A stretch of 55,332 bases of DNA from an uncultured Clostridia bacterium (GCA_944346885.1 CALVMR010000026.1:1-55332); one strand, 5' to 3'. Numbered from the stretch's first letter, positions 34,441 to 44,117 are shown. Notes: a model not told the origin generated them from the sequence alone. Program-made: numbers and translations.

Positions 34441-34530
34441 AAAACCTCCTCCCGCAGGAAAACAAAAGAGGCAGGAAATCACCCACGCAGCCATTTGCAA
34501 CATGCGCTCAGTATGCCGCCTTTGCAACCC

Positions 34531-34559
34531 ATTATACACGGAAACTCTGATTTTCGCAA
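34531..34559 (-). promoter_or_regulatory. Promoter of the 34027-34440 gene
   Basis: Minus strand TTGCGA (34554-34559), 17 bases, TATAAT (34531-34536). The implied leader is about 84 bases long, unusual for this region, and has no recognised riboswitch. Confidence 0.7.
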
Positions 34560-34607
34560 TCGGATCCTTTCCGAAAAAAATTTTGTAAAAAATTTTATAT
34601 AAAACTA

Positions 34608-34635
34608 TTGACATTTTTTAAAAAGCATGTATAAT
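34608..34635 (+). promoter_or_regulatory. Promoter of RHH-clpB with upstream A/T repeats
   Basis: TTGACA (34608-34613), 16-base spacer, TATAAT (34630-34635). Two copies of AAAAAATTTT (34575-34584 and 34587-34596), 12 bases apart, lie just upstream. They could be an UP element or binding sites for the RHH protein. No CIRCE (TTAGCACTC) or CtsR (GGTCAAA) box is visible. Confidence 0.8.
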
Positions 34636-34668
34636 GATAGCCGAACAGCGCGGAAGGAGGAATGAGGC

Positions 34669-35325
34669 ATGAAAAAGACCATGTACAGCCTGATGCTCGC
34701 CGAAGAAGTCGTGCAAAAAATCGACCGTTTGGCTTGCGAACAAGGGACCAACCGTTCCAATTTCATAAACCAAATTTTGGCGGAGTATGTTTCGCTGACG
34801 ACGCCGGAAAAACATGTAAGCAATATTTTCGACCGGATCGAAACCCTGATCGGCAAAGCGGGCGGCTTTCTGTTTTATTCGCAGCCGAACGATATGACGA
34901 TGTCCATCAAAAGCGCGCTGCAATACCACTACCGCCCCACCATCCGCTACGAAGTGGAAATGTACCGCATGCCGGAAAACACGATCGGGCAATTGAAGAT
35001 CATTTTCCGAACGCAATCGCCCGAACTGCTCGTCGGTCTGACCCGTTTTTTCAAACTTTGGATGCGGTTGGAAGATATTTACATCAAGCACTTTTTCCCC
35101 GAAAACGCCATCCGCTACGGCATTGAAAACGGAAAATTTTTGCGGACCTTTGCTATCCCGGACGACGCCGAATATTCCGAAGAACAGATCGCCCAAGCGA
35201 TCGGCAATTACATTGCCGCTTTCGACGAAATGCTCAAAAATTTCCTTGGGGGAAAATACGAGAACACCGAAGCGCTGGAACAGCATTACCTCGCCTATCT
35301 CAACGGCGGCGCGCTGCTCATCTGA
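34669..35325 (+). CDS. Ribbon-helix-helix protein encoded with clpB
   Basis: A 218-residue protein. Residues 3-45 form a CopG/MetJ-type ribbon-helix-helix: beta strand YSLMLAEEV, helix VQKIDRLACEQG and TNRSNFINQILAEYV. The remaining ~170 residues have no recognised domain and may sense a signal or mediate oligomers. AAGGAGG sits eight bases before the ATG. It is the first gene of an operon with clpB, 16 bases away, so it is a candidate autoregulator of this chaperone. Confidence 0.82.
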   Translation: MKKTMYSLMLAEEVVQKIDRLACEQGTNRSNFINQILAEYVSLTTPEKHVSNIFDRIETLIGKAGGFLFYSQPNDMTMSIKSALQYHYRPTIRYEVEMYRMPENTIGQLKIIFRTQSPELLVGLTRFFKLWMRLEDIYIKHFFPENAIRYGIENGKFLRTFAIPDDAEYSEEQIAQAIGNYIAAFDEMLKNFLGGKYENTEALEQHYLAYLNGGALLI

Positions 35326-35341
35326 AAGGAGGTGAAACACC

Positions 35342-37936
35342 ATGAACGCTCAGAAATTTACCAAAAAATCGCTTGAAGCCGTGCAAGCGGCACAGAGCAT
35401 TGCCATTGAAAACCAAAACATGCAAGTCATGCCCGAACATCTTTTGTACGCGCTTGTCGATCAGGAAGGCGGGCTTATCCCGCAGCTGTTGAAAAAGATG
35501 GGCGTCGATACGGATAATCTGCTCGCCCTGCTCGACTCTGCCATCGGCAAGATCCCTGCCGTAAGCGGCAGCGGCAGAGAGCCGGATAAGATCTACATCT
35601 CCCCCGTGACCGATAAGATCTTTAACGAATCGGAGCGGCTGGCAAATTCGATGCGAGACGAATACGTATCCGTCGAGCACATCATGCTCGCCCTGTTCGA
35701 CCACGCCGGCGATGCGATCAAGAGCATTTTCCGCTCTCTCGGCATCACAAAAGATGCGTTCCTTTCCGAACTGAAAAAAATTAAAACCGACCGCGTGACC
35801 AGCGACGAGCCGGAAAGCACCTACGACGCGCTTTCGAAATACGGGTTCGACTTGGTGCAGCGCGCCAAGGAGCAGAAGCTCGACCCCGTGATCGGGCGCG
35901 ACAACGAGATCCGAAACGTTATCCGCATCCTTTCGCGCAAATCCAAAAACAACCCCGTGCTCATCGGCGAACCCGGCGTCGGCAAAACGGCGATCGCCGA
36001 AGGGCTTGCGCAGCGCATCGTGCGCGGCGACGTGCCCGAAGGCTTGAAGAACAAGACCATTTTCGCCCTTGACATGGGCGCGCTCATCGCGGGCGCAAAA
36101 TTCCGCGGCGAATTTGAAGAGCGCCTGAAAGCCGTGCTCAACGAGATCAAAAAGAGCGAAGGGAAAGTCCTCTTGTTCATCGACGAACTGCATACCATCG
36201 TCGGCGCGGGAAAATCGGACGGCGCCATGGACGCGGGGAACCTCTTAAAGCCCATGCTCGCCCGCGGCGAACTGCACTGCATCGGCGCGACCACGCTGGA
36301 CGAATACCGCAAATACATTGAAAAAGACGCCGCCCTCGAACGCAGGTTCCAGCCCGTTATGGTAGACGAGCCGACGGTGGAAGACACCATCTCCATCCTG
36401 CGCGGCTTGAAAGAGCGTTACGAAGTGTTCCACGGCGTACAGATCCACGATCAGGCGCTCATTGCCGCCGCCACCCTTTCGCACCGCTATATCTCCGACC
36501 GGTTTTTGCCCGACAAGGCGATCGACTTGGTGGACGAAGCGTGCGCCACCATCCGCACCGAGATCGACAGCATGCCCGCGGAAATGGACGACATCGCCCG
36601 CAAGATCATGCAGCTGGAAATCGAAGAGATGGCGCTCAAAAAGGAGACCGATTCCCTTTCCAAAGAGCGGCTTGCCGCCCTGCAAAAAGAACTTGCCGAA
36701 CTGCGTGAAAAATTCGACGCGATGAAGGCGCAGTGGAGCAATGAAAAGGCGAGCATCCACATCGTTTCGGATACAAAAGCCGAGATCGAAAAGGTAAACG
36801 GCGAGATCGAAGCCGCCCAGCGCATGGGCGATTACGAAACGGCGGCAAAACTCAAATACAGCCGCCTGCCCGAATTGCAGAAAAAGCTGGATGAAGCGCA
36901 AAAAAACACGGGCGAAAAAAAGAACACGCTGCTGCGGGATACGGTCACGGAAGAGGAGATCGCGCGCGTCGTATCGCGCTGGACGGGCATCCCTCTTGCC
37001 AAACTGATGGAAGGCGAACGCGAAAAGATCCTGCATTTGGACGACATTCTGCACAAACGCGTCATCGGGCAGGAGGAAGCGGTCACAAAAGTGACCGAGG
37101 CGATCCTGCGTTCGCGCGCGGGCATTGCCGACCCCAACCGCCCTATCGGTTCCTTCCTCTTCCTCGGCCCTACGGGCGTGGGGAAAACCGAGCTTGCCAA
37201 AGCGCTTGCCGAAAGCCTGTTCGACGACGAACACAACCTCGTACGCATCGATACGACCGCATATATGGAAAAGGATTCCGACTCCCGCCTGATCGGCGCT
37301 CCTCCCGGATACGTCGGCTACGACGAGGGCGGGCAGCTTACCGAGGCGGTACGCAGAAAACCCTATTCCGTTGTGCTGTTCGATGAGATCGAAAAGGCGC
37401 ACCCGGACGTATTCAACATCCTCCTGCAAGTGCTTGACGACGGGCGTATCACCGATTCGCAGGGGCGCACGGTAGATTTTAAAAACACCATCATCATCCT
37501 CACCTCCAACCTCGGCTCGCAGTACCTGCTGGACGGGATCGACGAAAACGGGGAGATCGGCACAGACGCCAAAGACAGGGTGGCAGACCTGCTCAAACGC
37601 ACCTTCCGCCCCGAATTTTTGAACCGCTTGGATGAGATCGTGTACTACAAACCGCTCACCAAAGACAACGTGACAAAGATCATCGACCTGCTGATCCGCG
37701 ATCTGGAAAGCAGGCTCAAAGACAGGCAAGTCGGCTTGGAGATCACGCCGCTCGCCAAAGAACTCATCATCGAAAACGGCTACGACCCCGTATACGGCGC
37801 CCGCCCGCTCAAACGGTATTTGCAGAGCAAGGTGGAAACGCTCATTGCCCGAACCATGATCGCAAACGACCTGCAACCGGGCAACGTGATCGAGATCGGC
37901 GCCCGCAACGGCGACTTTACCGTAAAGATCATATGA
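35342..37936 (+). CDS. clpB: ATP-dependent disaggregase ClpB
   Basis: An 864-residue Hsp100 protein that rescues aggregated proteins with DnaK. Order: Clp N domain with two repeats (~1-150), AAA1 with Walker [10 protein letters not shown] (from 209) and Walker [14 protein letters not shown], a long coiled M-domain (~410-530), and AAA2 with Walker [10 protein letters not shown] (from 609). The full M-domain marks ClpB instead of ClpC. AAAGGAGGTG precedes the ATG. Control by an RHH gene in place of CtsR or HrcA sites is unusual. Confidence 0.97.
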   Translation: MNAQKFTKKSLEAVQAAQSIAIENQNMQVMPEHLLYALVDQEGGLIPQLLKKMGVDTDNLLALLDSAIGKIPAVSGSGREPDKIYISPVTDKIFNESERLANSMRDEYVSVEHIMLALFDHAGDAIKSIFRSLGITKDAFLSELKKIKTDRVTSDEPESTYDALSKYGFDLVQRAKEQKLDPVIGRDNEIRNVIRILSRKSKNNPVLIGEPGVGKTAIAEGLAQRIVRGDVPEGLKNKTIFALDMGALIAGAKFRGEFEERLKAVLNEIKKSEGKVLLFIDELHTIVGAGKSDGAMDAGNLLKPMLARGELHCIGATTLDEYRKYIEKDAALERRFQPVMVDEPTVEDTISILRGLKERYEVFHGVQIHDQALIAAATLSHRYISDRFLPDKAIDLVDEACATIRTEIDSMPAEMDDIARKIMQLEIEEMALKKETDSLSKERLAALQKELAELREKFDAMKAQWSNEKASIHIVSDTKAEIEKVNGEIEAAQRMGDYETAAKLKYSRLPELQKKLDEAQKNTGEKKNTLLRDTVTEEEIARVVSRWTGIPLAKLMEGEREKILHLDDILHKRVIGQEEAVTKVTEAILRSRAGIADPNRPIGSFLFLGPTGVGKTELAKALAESLFDDEHNLVRIDTTAYMEKDSDSRLIGAPPGYVGYDEGGQLTEAVRRKPYSVVLFDEIEKAHPDVFNILLQVLDDGRITDSQGRTVDFKNTIIILTSNLGSQYLLDGIDENGEIGTDAKDRVADLLKRTFRPEFLNRLDEIVYYKPLTKDNVTKIIDLLIRDLESRLKDRQVGLEITPLAKELIIENGYDPVYGARPLKRYLQSKVETLIARTMIANDLQPGNVIEIGARNGDFTVKII

Positions 37937-37944
37937 CCGAAACA

Positions 37945-37983
37945 CCGCAAAGGCGGCTGCCCGATGGGCAGCCGCCTTTGCGG
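37945..37983. terminator. Perfect hairpin between clpB and rluB
   Basis: An 18-bp perfect inverted repeat (CCGCAAAGGCGGCTGCCC and its complement) with the loop GAT, placed 8 bases past the clpB stop and just before the end of rluB. Neither strand has a good T-run. It likely serves both convergent transcripts. Confidence 0.7.
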
Positions 37984-37988
37984 TACAA

Positions 37989-38693
37989 TTACAAATTTTT
38001 TAAATAAAACACTTCATCGGCGCGCAAGCGGCGCACTTTGCCGCGTTCGAGCGAACCGAGAGACAGCTCTCCGATGCGGATGCGCTTTAAAAACACGACT
38101 TCCTTCCCCACGCTTTCAAACAGGCGGCGCACAAGATGGTAGCGCCCCTCGCTTACGGTAATGTGCAGGCGCGTGAACGTTTTTCCCGTTTCCACGGTAT
38201 GTACGGCGCACTTGTTGGTGCGCTTTCCGTCCAATTCTACCCCCGCCCGCAGAATGTTGAGCTCTCTTTCGGTTATGCCGCCCTCGATCTTAACTAGATA
38301 CGTTTTGGTGATCTCGTTTGTGGGATGGGTAAGGCGGAAAGCGAGGTCTCCGTCGTCGGTGATAAGCAGCAAGCCCTCCGTATCGTAATCCAGCCTGCCT
38401 ACGGGGTACAGCCGCCCGTCGTGCGCGGGCAGCAGGTCCATCACCGTTTTTCTTCCCTTTTCATCCTTTACCGTGCAAACATACCCCTTTGGCTTGTTCA
38501 TGATAAAGTACTCGTGCCCGCCGCGAAGAGCAACGGGAACGCCTTCAACGGTAACTTTATCTTTGTTTTCGTTTATTTCTTCTCCAAGCGAAGCGCGCCT
38601 GCCGTTTATTTCCACCTTCCCGTCTTCGATCAGCTTATCGCAGGCGCGGCGGCTCGCCACGCCGCAGGCGGCAAGAAATTTGTTGATGCGCAT
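37989..38693 (-). CDS. rluB: rRNA pseudouridine synthase, RsuA/RluB family
   Basis: A 234-residue enzyme with an N-terminal S4 RNA-binding domain (~1-55, MRINKFLAACGVASRRACDKL) and the RsuA-type catalytic core. The catalytic Asp is in GRLDYDTEGLLLITDDG. It modifies a uridine of large- or small-subunit rRNA; the RluB assignment comes from the scpAB/ytfJ/dac context typical of Firmicutes. GAGGATGGT precedes the ATG. Confidence 0.92.
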   Translation of the reverse strand: MRINKFLAACGVASRRACDKLIEDGKVEINGRRASLGEEINENKDKVTVEGVPVALRGGHEYFIMNKPKGYVCTVKDEKGRKTVMDLLPAHDGRLYPVGRLDYDTEGLLLITDDGDLAFRLTHPTNEITKTYLVKIEGGITERELNILRAGVELDGKRTNKCAVHTVETGKTFTRLHITVSEGRYHLVRRLFESVGKEVVFLKRIRIGELSLGSLERGKVRRLRADEVFYLKNL

Positions 38694-38700
38694 ACCATCC

Positions 38701-39810
38701 TCATCTGCTTTTCCCGATCTCCCGCAGGATATCGAAAAAACTCCGTTCGATATCCTCTATACTAACGATTTTTTCCGAAAAAAGCAACTGATTTGAAAGG
38801 TATATCCGCAAATCCCCCGCCGCATCGCCTCTGCGCACGGGCAAGGGCAGGCGCGGCTCTAACCGCACCTCGGTACGCACTTCCTTTTTCTCCCGCTCCG
38901 TAAGCGGATAATAAAAACTTTTTTCACAGCCGCAGCGGCAGGATCGTTTGCCGCCCGCGGGTACGCTTGCCGTATATCCGTTGGCATCGAACAGGCACAC
39001 CCGCTCGTATTTTTCATACGCCGCATCCAAAAGTTCGGCGCTGCGCTCGTACATCGAAGGGCTGTTCAGCACGCAGCAAACGAGCAGCATCCCCTCTTTC
39101 CGCGCCGCCGTCACCAAACAGCGCCCCGCCTGCTTCGTGTAACCGGTTTTTACGCCGCAAGCACCCTCGTATTCCCACAGCATCTTGTTTTTATTTTTGA
39201 ACAGACGCGCTTCCCCTTCCTCGTTTTCCTGCGTTTTCCACTCTTCGGCGGAAACGATCGAACAAAATACGGGGTCGTGCAACGCGTACGCCGTGATACG
39301 CGCCAAGTCGAGCGCCGTCGTATAATGCCCGTCCGCGGGCAAGCCGTGCGGGTTTACGAAGCAGCTGTGCTCCGCGCCGATTTGCACGGCGCGCTCATTC
39401 ATGCGCGCGGCAAATTTTTCAACGCTACCGCTGTGATGCAGCGCAAGCGCAACGGCGCAGTCGTTCCCCGAACGCAGCAGCAAACCGTATAACAGATCGC
39501 GCACGCTGAGCGTTTCTCCCGCCTTTAAATAGACGCTGGAACCCTCTACGCCCGCCGCTTCGGGCGGTATGCGCACGAGATCGTCCAAACAGCAGTCTTC
39601 CAAAATCAAAACCGCCGTCAAGATCTTCGTCGTGCTCGCCATGGGCAGCTGCATGTGCGCGTTGCGCGAAAACAATACCCTGCCGCTCTCCGCATCCAAA
39701 ACCGCCTCCCCCGCCGAGACGGGCGCCGCCAGCACGGCAAGCGGCACCGCCGAAAAGAGCACTGCCAGCAACGCCGCGGCGGCAAAACAGAGCGCCCTAT
39801 TCTTCCGCAT
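38701..39810 (-). CDS. D-alanyl-D-alanine carboxypeptidase (DacF-like, first copy)
   Basis: A 369-residue S11-family penicillin-binding protein with an N-terminal signal segment (~1-30). Active-site motifs are Ser59-x-x-Lys62 (MASTTK), SGN (114-116) and KTG (in GVKTGYT). It trims the terminal D-Ala of peptidoglycan stem peptides. The C-terminal beta domain (~265-369) is followed by a short charged end with no clear amphipathic anchor. It overlaps gerW by 14 bases, which with the context suggests a sporulation-linked role. Confidence 0.93.
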   Translation of the reverse strand: MRKNRALCFAAAALLAVLFSAVPLAVLAAPVSAGEAVLDAESGRVLFSRNAHMQLPMASTTKILTAVLILEDCCLDDLVRIPPEAAGVEGSSVYLKAGETLSVRDLLYGLLLRSGNDCAVALALHHSGSVEKFAARMNERAVQIGAEHSCFVNPHGLPADGHYTTALDLARITAYALHDPVFCSIVSAEEWKTQENEEGEARLFKNKNKMLWEYEGACGVKTGYTKQAGRCLVTAARKEGMLLVCCVLNSPSMYERSAELLDAAYEKYERVCLFDANGYTASVPAGGKRSCRCGCEKSFYYPLTEREKKEVRTEVRLEPRLPLPVRRGDAAGDLRIYLSNQLLFSEKIVSIEDIERSFFDILREIGKSR

Positions 39811-40183
39811 CGCCGCCCTGCACCTTTTTGAGCAATTCTGCCGCTTTGTCGATCAAATTATCCAACGGATCGCCGCCCGCATGCAAAAAACGGCAGCCGT
39901 TTCCGTCATCCAAAATAAACCCCGCGGGGCGCAAAGAGACGACGGCGCCGCTGCCGCCCGCGAACGGCGCCGCATCCCCCTCTTTGATCACCTTGGTTTC
40001 GCCGATATCGCTGCCGCCCGATACATAACCGAGCGTCACGCGCGACACGGGGATGACCTGGTATCCGCTCGCCGTTTTGATCGGCGTTCCGACGACCGCC
40101 GTAACATCCGCCAATGCGGAAAGTTTTTGCATCGATTGCCCGACCAGTTCATTCACCCGCTTGCTTTTGTCTTTTTCTTCCAT
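39797..40183 (-). CDS. gerW: Sporulation/germination protein GerW (YtfJ)
   Basis: A 128-residue YtfJ-family protein. The conserved core GTPIKTASGYQVIPVSRVTLGYVSGGSD and a glycine-rich segment (GGSGAVVSLRPAGFI) are present. In Bacillus the protein is made in the forespore and needed for efficient germination. The start at 40183 lies inside ytfI and has AGAGAGG-type purines upstream. The ytfI-ytfJ pairing supports the call. Confidence 0.94.
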   Translation of the reverse strand: MEEKDKSKRVNELVGQSMQKLSALADVTAVVGTPIKTASGYQVIPVSRVTLGYVSGGSDIGETKVIKEGDAAPFAGGSGAVVSLRPAGFILDDGNGCRFLHAGGDPLDNLIDKAAELLKKVQGGDAEE

Positions 40184-40727
40184 ACGCTTTCCTCTCTTCC
40201 ATGAGCTTGCGCAGCAGCAGTTTTGCCCCCGCAAGCAGCAAAATAAAAAGATTGAATCCCAAAACGATGCGCTGGCTGAGTTGCAGCACGTCCGCATCCC
40301 TGTGCAGCAGCACGTCGCCGCAAAACCGCCTGCACTTTTTTTTCGCCCGCAAAACGCCGCGCAGCAGCACGGCGGCGTTTTGCACCGCCGCCGCAAGCAG
40401 CAGCGCGCTCCCGAAGTGCGCGGCGGATCCCGTTTCAAATACTTGGCTGTACGCGAATACGCGAAACCCGCGCGTTATTTGAAATTTCCCCTTTGCCGAA
40501 ACGATCTCCGCATACGGCAGCAGCACCGCTTTTTTGTCGGTCAGATGAAAGGCGATCCCGCTGCGGTACGGCGCGGCATAGCCGCCGTGCAGTTTGACGT
40601 GCCGCAGAATATAGAACGCGAACCAACACCGCTTGCGCCGCAAGTCCGTGACCAAATAGATGGTTAAAAATATGGGGCAAAACAGCACAAAGGCAGCCAA
40701 AAGCAGACCCACCGCCCATCCGAGCAT
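40149..40727 (-). CDS. ytfI: DUF2953 membrane protein (YtfI-like)
   Basis: A 192-residue protein with an N-terminal membrane segment (~2-25) and a C-terminal one (~155-178). The middle resembles DUF2953 (YtfI), which is regularly found before ytfJ in spore formers. Function unknown. The ATG at 40727 has GAGG eight bases upstream; a GTG at 40739 is the alternative. It overlaps gerW by 35 bases. Confidence 0.8.
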   Translation of the reverse strand: MLGWAVGLLLAAFVLFCPIFLTIYLVTDLRRKRCWFAFYILRHVKLHGGYAAPYRSGIAFHLTDKKAVLLPYAEIVSAKGKFQITRGFRVFAYSQVFETGSAAHFGSALLLAAAVQNAAVLLRGVLRAKKKCRRFCGDVLLHRDADVLQLSQRIVLGFNLFILLLAGAKLLLRKLMEERKAYGRKRQKQAGE

Positions 40728-40769
40728 ACCACGCCTCACGCGGCACCCTGCCGCCCGTCCGCTGCGTTT

Positions 40770-41921
40770 TTACGCCGTCCAGTTTTGCGCGATCTCTCGC
40801 ACCGAACCGAAGTATCCGTTCTTTTCGCAGTCCTCGTTGGCAAGCAGCGCAATGCTGTCTGCCGCAACATTGTTTTTATACACCACGATCGTTCCGACGC
40901 GCTCGCCGCAGGCGACGGGCGCCCGCAGCGGCTCCGTTTCGTAAACGATTTCGACCGCATCCTCGTCGCCGCGTTTGCAAAACAGATGACAAGCCCGCTC
41001 AGGGCGAACACGGATCTGTTTTTGTTTTCCGCCCCGCACTTCACACACAACATCCTCGCAAACGCCCTCTTCCACGACCGTTTTGCTGCTGTAATTTGCA
41101 AACGCATGATCGAACAGCCCTTTCACCCCGTCAAATCTCGTTTTGCTGTCACCTGCGCCGATTACCACGGCGACCACCCGCATGGAGCCGCGCGCCGCGG
41201 ACGCCGCCAAACAAAATCCCGCCTCCGACGTGTAGCCCGTTTTTCCCGCGTCACAGCCCTGATAGCTGCGCAGCAATTTGTTCGTATTCGCCATTTCCGT
41301 GACCCTGCCGCCGCTGTGCGAGATCGTATCCGACCATATCGTACTGTACGAAAAATATTCGGCATGCTTCATAAGCTCCGCCAACATCACCGCCGCATCG
41401 CGCGCGCAGGAATATTGCCCCGCCGCAGGAAGCCCCGTACAGTTTACGAACACGGTATCGCGCATACCGAGCTCTTTCGCCCGTTCGTTCATCCGCGCAA
41501 CAAAGAGCTCCTCGCTGCCCGCAATGCGCTCCGCCATCGCCACGCAGGAATCGTTTGCCGACGCAACGCAGATGCTTTCGATCAGCGCCTTAACGGGATA
41601 CGTTCCGCCCGTCTCCAAAAAGACCTGCGACCCGCCCATACCGCTCGCTCTTTCGCTTACGACGATCTCTTCCTCCGCGCCGAGCCCGTTATCAAATTCC
41701 TCGAAGCACAGCAGCAGCGTCATGATCTTGCACATGCTGGCGATCGGCAAATGCGCCCGCGCCTCCCTCTCATACACGACTTCGCCGCTGTACCAATCGC
41801 AAAGATAGGCAGCTTTGCAGCCCGCCGCAGGCTGCTGTTTTTCCGATGCGTGCACCGCAACGCCGCCGAAGCACCCTGCCGCCAGCAAACAGACAAAAAA
41901 TAAGAGCAATCCTTTTTTCAT
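40770..41921 (-). CDS. D-alanyl-D-alanine carboxypeptidase (DacF-like, second copy)
   Basis: A 383-residue S11 penicillin-binding protein. A signal sequence (~1-25) contains LLAAGC, which could be a weak lipobox. Motifs are Ser62-x-x-Lys65 (ASMCK), SAN (121-123) and KTG (in DAGKTGY). Extra Cys residues and the longer C-terminal domain separate it from the copy at 38.7 kb. It heads the operon with ytfI, gerW, the other carboxypeptidase and rluB. GGGAGAACGACC precedes the ATG. Confidence 0.93.
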   Translation of the reverse strand: MKKGLLLFFVCLLAAGCFGGVAVHASEKQQPAAGCKAAYLCDWYSGEVVYEREARAHLPIASMCKIMTLLLCFEEFDNGLGAEEEIVVSERASGMGGSQVFLETGGTYPVKALIESICVASANDSCVAMAERIAGSEELFVARMNERAKELGMRDTVFVNCTGLPAAGQYSCARDAAVMLAELMKHAEYFSYSTIWSDTISHSGGRVTEMANTNKLLRSYQGCDAGKTGYTSEAGFCLAASAARGSMRVVAVVIGAGDSKTRFDGVKGLFDHAFANYSSKTVVEEGVCEDVVCEVRGGKQKQIRVRPERACHLFCKRGDEDAVEIVYETEPLRAPVACGERVGTIVVYKNNVAADSIALLANEDCEKNGYFGSVREIAQNWTA

Positions 41922-41983
41922 GGTCGTTCTCCCTGAAATCAGTATGCTCTCAAAAAAATGAATTATTCAGCTGTTTATGTTAC

Positions 41984-41997
41984 ACATAATACTATGC
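41984..41997 (-). repeat. Palindrome-like element upstream of the carboxypeptidase operon
   Basis: Minus strand GCATAGTATTATGT, within ATTCTTTCATTTGCATAG. It matches the element at 54251-54268 at 23 of 25 bases counting the flank. It overlaps the last codons of the upstream purine phosphorylase gene and lies about 60 bases before the carboxypeptidase ATG. Confidence 0.5.
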
Positions 41998-42825
41998 AAA
42001 TGAAAGAATATCGTTGTAAATCAATGAAAAGAGCGCAGGGAACTTTTTACTCACCTCTTCCATCCGCCGCAGCACGTCTTTGTGCGACAATACTTCGTTC
42101 GATACCCCCGTCGCCATATTGGTGATGCAGGTAATGCCGAGCAGGCGCATTTTTAAGTATTTTGCACAGATCGCCTCGATCACCGTACTCATCCCGACAG
42201 CGTCCGCCCCCATAGCCCGAAAAGCGCGTATCTCGGCGGGCGTTTCATAGCTCGGACCCAAAACTTGCAAATACACGCCCTCGCGGCAAGGGATACCGAG
42301 CCCGCCGCAGTGTTCCTCCAATCTTTTACGAAGCGCGGCGTCGTATACCTGCCCCATATCCACGAAGATCGGATACGCCTCGCTTGCGCGCACCCCGACC
42401 AAAGGATTTAGCCCCGTCATGTTGATATGGTCGGATAACAGCATCAAATCGCCCGGCGCAAACGCCCGGTTGATCCCGCCCGCGGCGTTTGTCAAAACCA
42501 AAGTTTGTACGCCGAGTTCGGAAAGAATGCGCACAGGCAGCACCGCCGTTGCGGGCGTATGCCCTTCGTAAAGATGAAACCTTCCCTGCACGGCAACGAT
42601 CTCCGCCCCGCACGCTTTGCCGAATACAAAATTCCCCGCATGTCCTTTTACGTTGCACTGCGGCATCCCTTCCAACGAATCGTAGGAAATAACGCGCTTT
42701 CCCTCCAACGCTTCCGCAGCAGAACCCCATCCGCTGCCGAGGATCACGCCGATCTTCGGGCGGGCGCCCGTTTTGTCTTCCAACTGCCGCGCGATCTCCG
42801 CGGCGCGCAATGCGATCTGTTTCAT
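41992..42825 (-). CDS. punA: Purine nucleoside phosphorylase (NP-II, trimeric type)
   Basis: A 277-residue enzyme that splits inosine/guanosine with phosphate to base and ribose-1-phosphate. Signature parts are ILGSGWG, GRFHLYEGH, the TNAAGGIN segment, YETPAEIRAF (base-binding Glu) and CITNMATG (Asn typical of 6-oxopurine specificity). The ATG at 42825 overlaps the deoB stop as ATGA, so the two steps of nucleoside salvage are coupled. Confidence 0.95.
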   Translation of the reverse strand: MKQIALRAAEIARQLEDKTGARPKIGVILGSGWGSAAEALEGKRVISYDSLEGMPQCNVKGHAGNFVFGKACGAEIVAVQGRFHLYEGHTPATAVLPVRILSELGVQTLVLTNAAGGINRAFAPGDLMLLSDHINMTGLNPLVGVRASEAYPIFVDMGQVYDAALRKRLEEHCGGLGIPCREGVYLQVLGPSYETPAEIRAFRAMGADAVGMSTVIEAICAKYLKMRLLGITCITNMATGVSNEVLSHKDVLRRMEEVSKKFPALFSLIYNDILSFA

Positions 42826-44003
42826 TCTTTCTCCTTTTTTACGATCCGACCGTATAAAACGGGATCTTTTCCGTTCAAAAAACACGCCCGCAAAAACGCG
42901 GCGATGCAATCAAACCCCGAAAGCGTTCCAAGCGGCACCGGCAAAATGCGCTTTCCGTACACCAACAGCGGCACATACTCCCGCGAATGGTCGGTTGAAG
43001 GCGTTGTCGGGTCACAGCCGTGATCCGCCGTCACGATCAGTACGTCCTCCTCTTCCAACGCTTGCATCAACGCAGGAAGCGCCGCATCGATTGCACAAAG
43101 CGCCTGCGCGTATCCCTCCGCGTTGTTGCGGTGCCCGTACAGCATATCGGTATCGACGAGGTTTGCAAAAATCAGCCCGCACCGCTGCGTTTTTGCAAGC
43201 CGCAAAATTGCCCGCAGCCCCTCCGCATTGTTCCCCGTATGCACGCCCTGCGCGATCCCTCTTCCGCAAAATATATCCTGTATCTTTCCGACGGCAACAA
43301 CGGGGATCGCCGCGTCCGACAAGTCGTCCAACACCGTTCTTCCCGGCGGCGGCAGCGCGTAATCGCGCCGATCCTCCGTCCGCACAAAGGTTTCGCCGCG
43401 GTGCACGAACGGGCGCGCGATCACCCTGCCGACAGCACGATCGCCCGTCATGACGGCGCGCGCCGCTTCGCAAATCGCATACAGGCGCGCCAGCGGCACG
43501 ACCGAAGTATCCGCGGCGATCTGCATGACCGAATCCTGCGACGTATACAAGATCGGCTTCCCCGTGCGCAAATGTTCTTTTCCGAGCCGTTGAATGATCT
43601 CCGTACCGGAAGCGGCTTCGTTTCCGATGAACGAACAACCCGCCGCGCGCTCCACCGCAGCAACAACGTCCTGCGGGAAAGATTTATAAATACGAAACGG
43701 CTGCTTCAAGACCAATCCCGCGATCTCGTAGTGCCCCGCCGTCGTATCCTTTGCGGGCATTTTTTCGGCAAGGCGGGCATGGGCGCCCAAGGGCGACGGA
43801 ACGGGGAGCAGCACGCGCCCCGTTCCCGTCCGCTTTGCCACTCCGTCGATGTTGTTCAGCCCCAGAGAAACCAGCGTCGGAAGCTGTACGCCCGTTTCCG
43901 CAAACACATTGCCGTACGTATCCGAACCGGCATCGCCGTAACGCGCTGCGTCCGGCATTTCTCCGATCCCGAAACTGTCTATCACGACCAAAAATACACG
44001 CAC
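42822..44003 (-). CDS. deoB: Phosphopentomutase
   Basis: A 393-residue alkaline-phosphatase-superfamily mutase converting (deoxy)ribose-1-phosphate to the 5-phosphate. VIDSFGIGEMPDA holds the first metal ligand; KDTTAGHYEIAG holds the phosphorylated Thr; DTDMLYGHRN and TADHGCDPT complete the site. I choose GTG at 44003 because AGGAGG is seven bases before it; the ATG six bases upstream would leave almost no spacing. It leads the deoB-punA nucleoside salvage operon. Confidence 0.95.
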   Translation of the reverse strand: MRVFLVVIDSFGIGEMPDAARYGDAGSDTYGNVFAETGVQLPTLVSLGLNNIDGVAKRTGTGRVLLPVPSPLGAHARLAEKMPAKDTTAGHYEIAGLVLKQPFRIYKSFPQDVVAAVERAAGCSFIGNEAASGTEIIQRLGKEHLRTGKPILYTSQDSVMQIAADTSVVPLARLYAICEAARAVMTGDRAVGRVIARPFVHRGETFVRTEDRRDYALPPPGRTVLDDLSDAAIPVVAVGKIQDIFCGRGIAQGVHTGNNAEGLRAILRLAKTQRCGLIFANLVDTDMLYGHRNNAEGYAQALCAIDAALPALMQALEEEDVLIVTADHGCDPTTPSTDHSREYVPLLVYGKRILPVPLGTLSGFDCIAAFLRACFLNGKDPVLYGRIVKKEKE

Positions 44004-44021
44004 AATCATTCCTCCTTTTTC

Positions 44022-44027
44022 AGTATA
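44022..44027 (-). promoter_or_regulatory. -10 box of deoB-punA
   Basis: TATACT on the minus strand, 18 bases before the GTG start. The predicted leader of about 12 bases just includes the AGGAGG site. No good -35 box is seen. Confidence 0.5.
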
Positions 44028-44059
44028 GCACATTTTGTGCCGCCGCGCATTACTTTTTT

Positions 44060-44096
44060 AAAAAAATCCGCCTGCAAAACGCAGACAGATTTTTTT
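44060..44096 (-). terminator. Terminator after spoIVB
   Basis: Minus strand AATCTGTCTGC/GCAGGCGGATT stem with G-T wobbles and a 5-base loop, then seven T. It also has T residues on the other strand and so could stop both directions. Confidence 0.88.
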
Positions 44097-44117
44097 GCCG
44101 ACGTAAAACGGCTCCTT

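Noticed and set aside
34441..34520. A signal peptide on the 34027-34440 protein from an upstream in-frame ATG
   Set aside because: The upstream ATG has no ribosome-binding site, whereas GGGAGGAGG sits right before the internal ATG.
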